DNA of 8,509 nt, from assembly GCA_017538775.1 (NCBI GenBank), contig JAFYIF010000248.1:1-8509 (forward strand), given 5' to 3'. The position numbers and the translations under genes are program-made. This stretch comes from Oscillospiraceae bacterium (GTDB lineage: Bacteria; Bacillota; Clostridia; Oscillospirales; Oscillospiraceae). Positions 6,263-8,509 of the stretch are shown piece by piece; positions within the stretch are counted from its first letter, which is position 1; every line of letters begins with the position of its first letter. The notes beneath the pieces were generated by a model that searched no databases, was not told where the DNA came from, and saw nothing but the letters and a program-made list of their open reading frames with translations.

Positions 6263-6658
6263 ATGCGGGACAGGATCCTTCGTTTCATGGCGGGGCGCTA
6301 CGGTACGGACCAGCTCAACCGCTTTCTCTCCGTCGCCGCGCTGGCGGTGCTGCTGCTGAACCTTTTCCTGCGCCTGGGGCTGCTGTGGCTGCTGGCGCTG
6401 GCGCTGCTGGGCTTCCTCTATTACCGCACGCTCTCCCGCGACCACGCGAAGCGGCGGGCGGAGAACGCCCGGTATCTGCAGCTTCGCAGCCGGGTGCTGG
6501 AGCCCTTCACCCAGCTGCGGGACCGCTGGCAGCAGCGGAAGGACTATGTCTTTTTCCGCTGTCCGGCCTGCCGCGCCATGCTGCGGGTGCCGCGGGGGAA
6601 GGGCAAGCTGCGGGTCACCTGCCGCAAGTGCGGCAACGCCTTTGAGCGAAAAAGCTGA
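6263..6658 (+). CDS. Small membrane protein with C-terminal zinc ribbon
   Basis: The 131-residue product has a short basic N-terminus. A hydrophobic stretch at about 23-54, interrupted by Arg37, suggests two short membrane helices or a hairpin. A basic, helical, probably coiled region (55-93) follows. It ends in a zinc ribbon: C100-P-A-C103 and C120-R-K-C123, spaced by a basic loop. With little loop between the helices, the zinc ribbon is predicted to be cytoplasmic. The start is ATG 6263, 6 bases after GGGAGG; a longer in-frame extension reaching into the promoter is rejected because it would start before the predicted transcription start. I recognise no named family beyond zinc-ribbon proteins of this kind. 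The position 15 bases ahead of the DUF5685-like gene and in one unit with a J-domain gene suggests a shared, possibly membrane-associated, protein-quality role. Confidence 0.82.
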   Translation: MRDRILRFMAGRYGTDQLNRFLSVAALAVLLLNLFLRLGLLWLLALALLGFLYYRTLSRDHAKRRAENARYLQLRSRVLEPFTQLRDRWQQRKDYVFFRCPACRAMLRVPRGKGKLRVTCRKCGNAFERKS

Positions 6659-6673
6659 ACGGAGGGCAAGCGC

Positions 6674-7516
6674 GTGTTCGGATTTGTGGTGGCCAACGCC
6701 GAGGCCCTGACCGAGGCGCAGCGCGAGCGCTATCGCGGCTGCTACTGCGGCCTGTGCCGGGCGCTCAAGGCGCGCTTCGGGGAGCTGACGCGGCTGACGC
6801 TGAACTATGACATGAGCTTTCTGATCCTGCTGCTGAGCGGGATGTATGAGCCGGAGGAGACCGCCGCCGTCGGGCGCTGCGGCCTCCACCCTTTGCGCCC
6901 CCGGAGCTGGTGGCGCAGCAGCTTCACCGACTACGCCGCGGACATGACCGTGGCCCTGGCCTATTTCAACTGCCTGGACGACTACGCCGACGAGCATCGC
7001 CGCAGCGCCCTGGCCGCCTCCAAGCTGCTGCGGCGGCGCTATGCGGAGGTCTCCGCCCGCTGGCCGGAGCAGTGCGCCGCCATCGAGCAGGCCCTGGCCC
7101 GGCTGGGGGAGCTGGAGCGGACGGGCCGGGCGGACCCGGACGCGGCGGCGGGGTGTTCCGGCGCGCTGCTGGGGGAGCTCTTCGCCGTGCGGGAGGACCC
7201 GGTCTGGCAGGAGCGTCTGCGCGCCTTCGGGGAGGCGCTGGGGCGGCTGGTCTATCTGATGGACGCCTGCGTGGACCTGGAACACGACCGCCGCCGGGGC
7301 TGCTACAACCCCCTGCTGGGCGGGGACCGGGAAATGGACCGGGCGGAGCAGACCGAGATGCTGAAAATGCTGGCCGGGGACTGCGCCGCCGCCTTCGAGG
7401 CCCTGCCCATCGTGCAGGACGCGGACATTTTGCGGAACGTGCTCTACAGCGGCATTTGGAGCCAGTACGCGCTGGCGGAACAAAAGCGGGCGAAGGGGGA
7501 AACAGCCGATGCGTGA
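6674..7516 (+). CDS. DUF5685-like protein of unknown function
   Basis: The 280-residue, mostly helical soluble protein resembles DUF5685 members. They share an N-terminal FG(F/Y)V start, a Y-C-G-L-C-R-A-L motif, a C-x-x-H-P motif and a late YNPL. Visible here are Cys23, Cys25, Cys28 and the C69-G-L-H72 pair, which together could bind a metal. Two Asp-rich helices follow: LDDYADEH at 101-108 and [10 protein letters not shown] at 196-205, where Asp197, Asp201 and Asp205 are four residues apart. The function is unknown. The spacing of two Asp-rich helices recalls isoprenoid-synthase folds, which is only an inference. GTG 6674 is supported by GGAGG 8 bases upstream. The last 8 bases overlap the J-domain gene, suggesting translational coupling and a shared role. 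No signal peptide or membrane helix is evident. Confidence 0.8.
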   Translation: MFGFVVANAEALTEAQRERYRGCYCGLCRALKARFGELTRLTLNYDMSFLILLLSGMYEPEETAAVGRCGLHPLRPRSWWRSSFTDYAADMTVALAYFNCLDDYADEHRRSALAASKLLRRRYAEVSARWPEQCAAIEQALARLGELERTGRADPDAAAGCSGALLGELFAVREDPVWQERLRAFGEALGRLVYLMDACVDLEHDRRRGCYNPLLGGDREMDRAEQTEMLKMLAGDCAAAFEALPIVQDADILRNVLYSGIWSQYALAEQKRAKGETADA

Positions 7517-8177
7517 TCCATACAGCGTCCTGGGCGTCTCGCCGGGGGCCAGCGACGAGGAGATCAAGGCCGCTTACCGCAAGCTGGCCAAGCAGTACCA
7601 CCCGGACCTGAACCCGGGGGACGCCCGCGCGGCGGAGCGGATGAACGAGATCAACGCCGCCTATGACCAGATCAAAAACCCCCAGAACGCCAGCGCCCAC
7701 AGCAGCGCCTCCGGGAACTGGAACGGCGGCAGCGCGGGCTGGAGCAACTGGGAGGGCTACGCCGGTTACGGCAGCGCCTACCAGAACCGGGAACAGACCG
7801 AGCGCAACGAGATCCGCGCCGCCCGCATCTACATCCGCACCCGCCACTTCACCGAGGCCCTGACCGCCCTCTCCGGCGTCCCCCTGAGCCAGCGGGACGG
7901 GGAGTGGTACTACCTCAGCGCCGTGGCCAACTACAACCTGGGCAACCGTGTCGCCGCCATGGACGCCGCCCGCCGCGCCTGCGAGCTGGCCCCCGGCAAC
8001 GTCATGTACCGGGAACTCCTGGACCAGATCCAGAGCGGCGCCCGCAGCTACGACAGCATGGGCGAACAATTCGGCTTCCGCGCCGTCACCCCAACCACAG
8101 GCCGCTGGTGCCTGGGCGTCTTCGCGGCCAATCTGCTGCTGCGGTTGCTGTGCGGGAGAGGGGTGTTTTGCTGCTGA
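7509..8177 (+). CDS. J-domain (DnaJ-like) co-chaperone with TPR-like tail
   Basis: The 222-residue protein begins with a complete J domain (about 1-60: [20 protein letters not shown], the HPD motif at 31-33 and the [10 protein letters not shown] helix). J domains stimulate the ATPase of DnaK (Hsp70). A Ser/Gly/Asn/Trp-rich linker (about 60-95) follows, then TPR-like helices (about 98-175, with [21 protein letters not shown] and [12 protein letters not shown]). The end is hydrophobic and Cys-bearing ([15 protein letters not shown]). It lacks the zinc-finger and substrate-binding domains of canonical DnaJ, so it is a specialised type III J protein, not the housekeeping dnaJ. AAGGGGG (7493-7499) lies inside the preceding gene, 9 bases from the ATG, and the reading frames overlap by 8 bases. 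The insertion sequence begins only about 15 bases after the stop, yet the C-terminus looks intact. Confidence 0.92.
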   Translation: MRDPYSVLGVSPGASDEEIKAAYRKLAKQYHPDLNPGDARAAERMNEINAAYDQIKNPQNASAHSSASGNWNGGSAGWSNWEGYAGYGSAYQNREQTERNEIRAARIYIRTRHFTEALTALSGVPLSQRDGEWYYLSAVANYNLGNRVAAMDAARRACELAPGNVMYRELLDQIQSGARSYDSMGEQFGFRAVTPTTGRWCLGVFAANLLLRLLCGRGVFCC

Positions 8178-8216
8178 GCGTGTACAGCGAGCACAGGGGA
8201 CGGTTCGAAACCGCTG

Positions 8217-8257
8217 AAAAAGTGCTTCAGAGCGCGGAAACGCATCCTCTGAAGCAC
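8217..8257 (-). terminator. Intrinsic terminator of the transposase gene
   Basis: On the minus strand an 11-bp perfect stem (GTGCTTCAGAG with CTCTGAAGCAC; plus-strand arms 8222-8232 and 8247-8257) is capped by a 3-bp GCG/CGC inner stem with a four-base loop. It is followed at once by TTTTT (8221 down to 8217). The transposase stop codon (8227-8229) lies within the stem. No T-run follows on the plus strand, so it should act only on the minus strand. Confidence 0.8.
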
Positions 8258-8508
8258 ATTGCGGGGACAAAGGTTCCAGTTTTCGCAGAGAAACAGGGAA
8301 ATGCAAAAAATAGCTGCTCTACCAGGGCTGCTATCCTCTTTAGATTCACTGCAATGGCGGTAAATTTGGCTTGAAAGAGAACGCTACGCAAGCCCCAGCC
8401 TTTGGCCCGGGCCATTCCGTGGAAGCGTTTCATCTCCCCGTTCTTCCATTCATGCGCTGCACGTCTTCGATACTGTTCTTGAAACTCCGCGCTTTTTTGC
8501 CTCTGGCT
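8227..8508 (-). CDS. Transposase C-terminus, IS1182/IS5-like DDE family (N-terminus beyond window)
   Basis: Ninety-three residues of the C-terminus are visible and the frame runs open to the right edge. The protein cuts and joins the insertion sequence ends. The catalytic glutamate region fits the Y-(2)-R-(3)-E-(6)-K signature of the IS4/IS5-type superfamily exactly: Tyr (8470-8472), Arg (8461-8463), Glu (8449-8451) and Lys (8428-8430), in QYRRRAAHEWKNGEMKRFHG. It is followed by ARAKGWGLRSVLFQAK and TAIAVNLKRIAALV, the family's usual C-terminal helices. A tail of about 30 residues ends at TGA inside the terminator hairpin. Codon use is less GC-rich than in the neighbouring genes. The gene is convergent with the J-domain operon. 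Nothing visible is frameshifted, but whether the whole gene is intact cannot be seen. Confidence 0.85.
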   Translation of the reverse strand, partial: SQRQKSAEFQEQYRRRAAHEWKNGEMKRFHGMARAKGWGLRSVLFQAKFTAIAVNLKRIAALVEQLFFAFPCFSAKTGTFVPAMCFRGCVSAL

Positions 8509-8509
8509 C

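Larger units (their letters stand above)
8193..8509 (-). mobile_element. Insertion sequence (IS4/IS5/IS1182-like DDE type), one end only
   Basis: The element contains a minus-strand transposase C-terminus and its terminator, and it continues past the right edge. Its inner boundary is put near ACAGGGGACGGTTC (8193-8206), a GGGGACGGTTC-type sequence I associate with ends of mobile elements in Firmicutes. A small CGGTT-CGA-AACCG palindrome (8201-8213) lies next to it. The opposite end and any target duplication are outside the window, so the exact boundary is unproven. The region is visibly more A/T-rich than the genes to its left, consistent with recent arrival. Confidence 0.7.

Noticed and set aside
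4363..7567. Long minus-strand frames (641 and 617 residues) across the MATE gene and the three-gene operon
   Set aside because: They are antisense shadows with Gly/His/Gln/Ala-rich translations and no motif, and they overlap well-supported plus-strand genes.

Overview
The window is a high-GC, Gram-positive-style stretch with strong Shine-Dalgarno sites, several GTG starts, very GC-rich third codon positions and short intergenic gaps. The gene content is a clostridial-type DnaE, a MATE exporter, and a J-domain protein next to a DUF5685-like protein. Together with GC-rich intergenic hairpin repeats, this suggests an uncultured or gut-type member of the Oscillospirales (Oscillospiraceae/Ruminococcaceae). 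That placement is an inference from style and content; there is no rRNA here to confirm it.

Layout. Bases 2-484 hold the 3' end of cinA/pncC (C-terminal nicotinamide-nucleotide amidase domain), cut by the left edge. Bases 485-917 are non-coding and carry three related palindromic repeat units, one direct and two inverted, plus a further hairpin just upstream of dnaE. Bases 918-4379 encode a full-length DNA polymerase III alpha subunit with an intact PHP metal site. A MATE-family exporter (4405-5904) follows after 25 bases, then an unrecognised 60-residue ORF (5950-6132) whose ribosome binding site touches a hairpin.

A strong sigma-A-type promoter at 6176-6204 starts a second transcription unit of three genes: a small membrane protein with a C-terminal zinc ribbon (6263-6658), a DUF5685-like protein (6674-7516) and a J-domain co-chaperone with a TPR-like tail (7509-8177). 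The last two overlap by 8 bases. The promoter and leader are unusually structured. A perfect 12-bp inverted repeat brackets the -10 element, and its downstream arm can also pair with a third copy of its core just before the ribosome binding site.

The right end (from roughly 8193 to the edge) is an insertion sequence whose transposase lies on the minus strand, pointing toward the J-domain gene. Only the transposase C-terminus is visible. It carries a clear Y-(2)-R-(3)-E-(6)-K signature, and its stop codon sits inside a minus-strand intrinsic terminator.

How the genes work together. cinA, dnaE and the MATE gene look like ordinary chromosomal neighbours. The zinc-ribbon/DUF5685/J-domain trio is the least understood part: a compact, translationally coupled unit that looks like a membrane-linked chaperone module of unknown client. 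No phage, defence locus, CRISPR array, tRNA or rRNA was seen.
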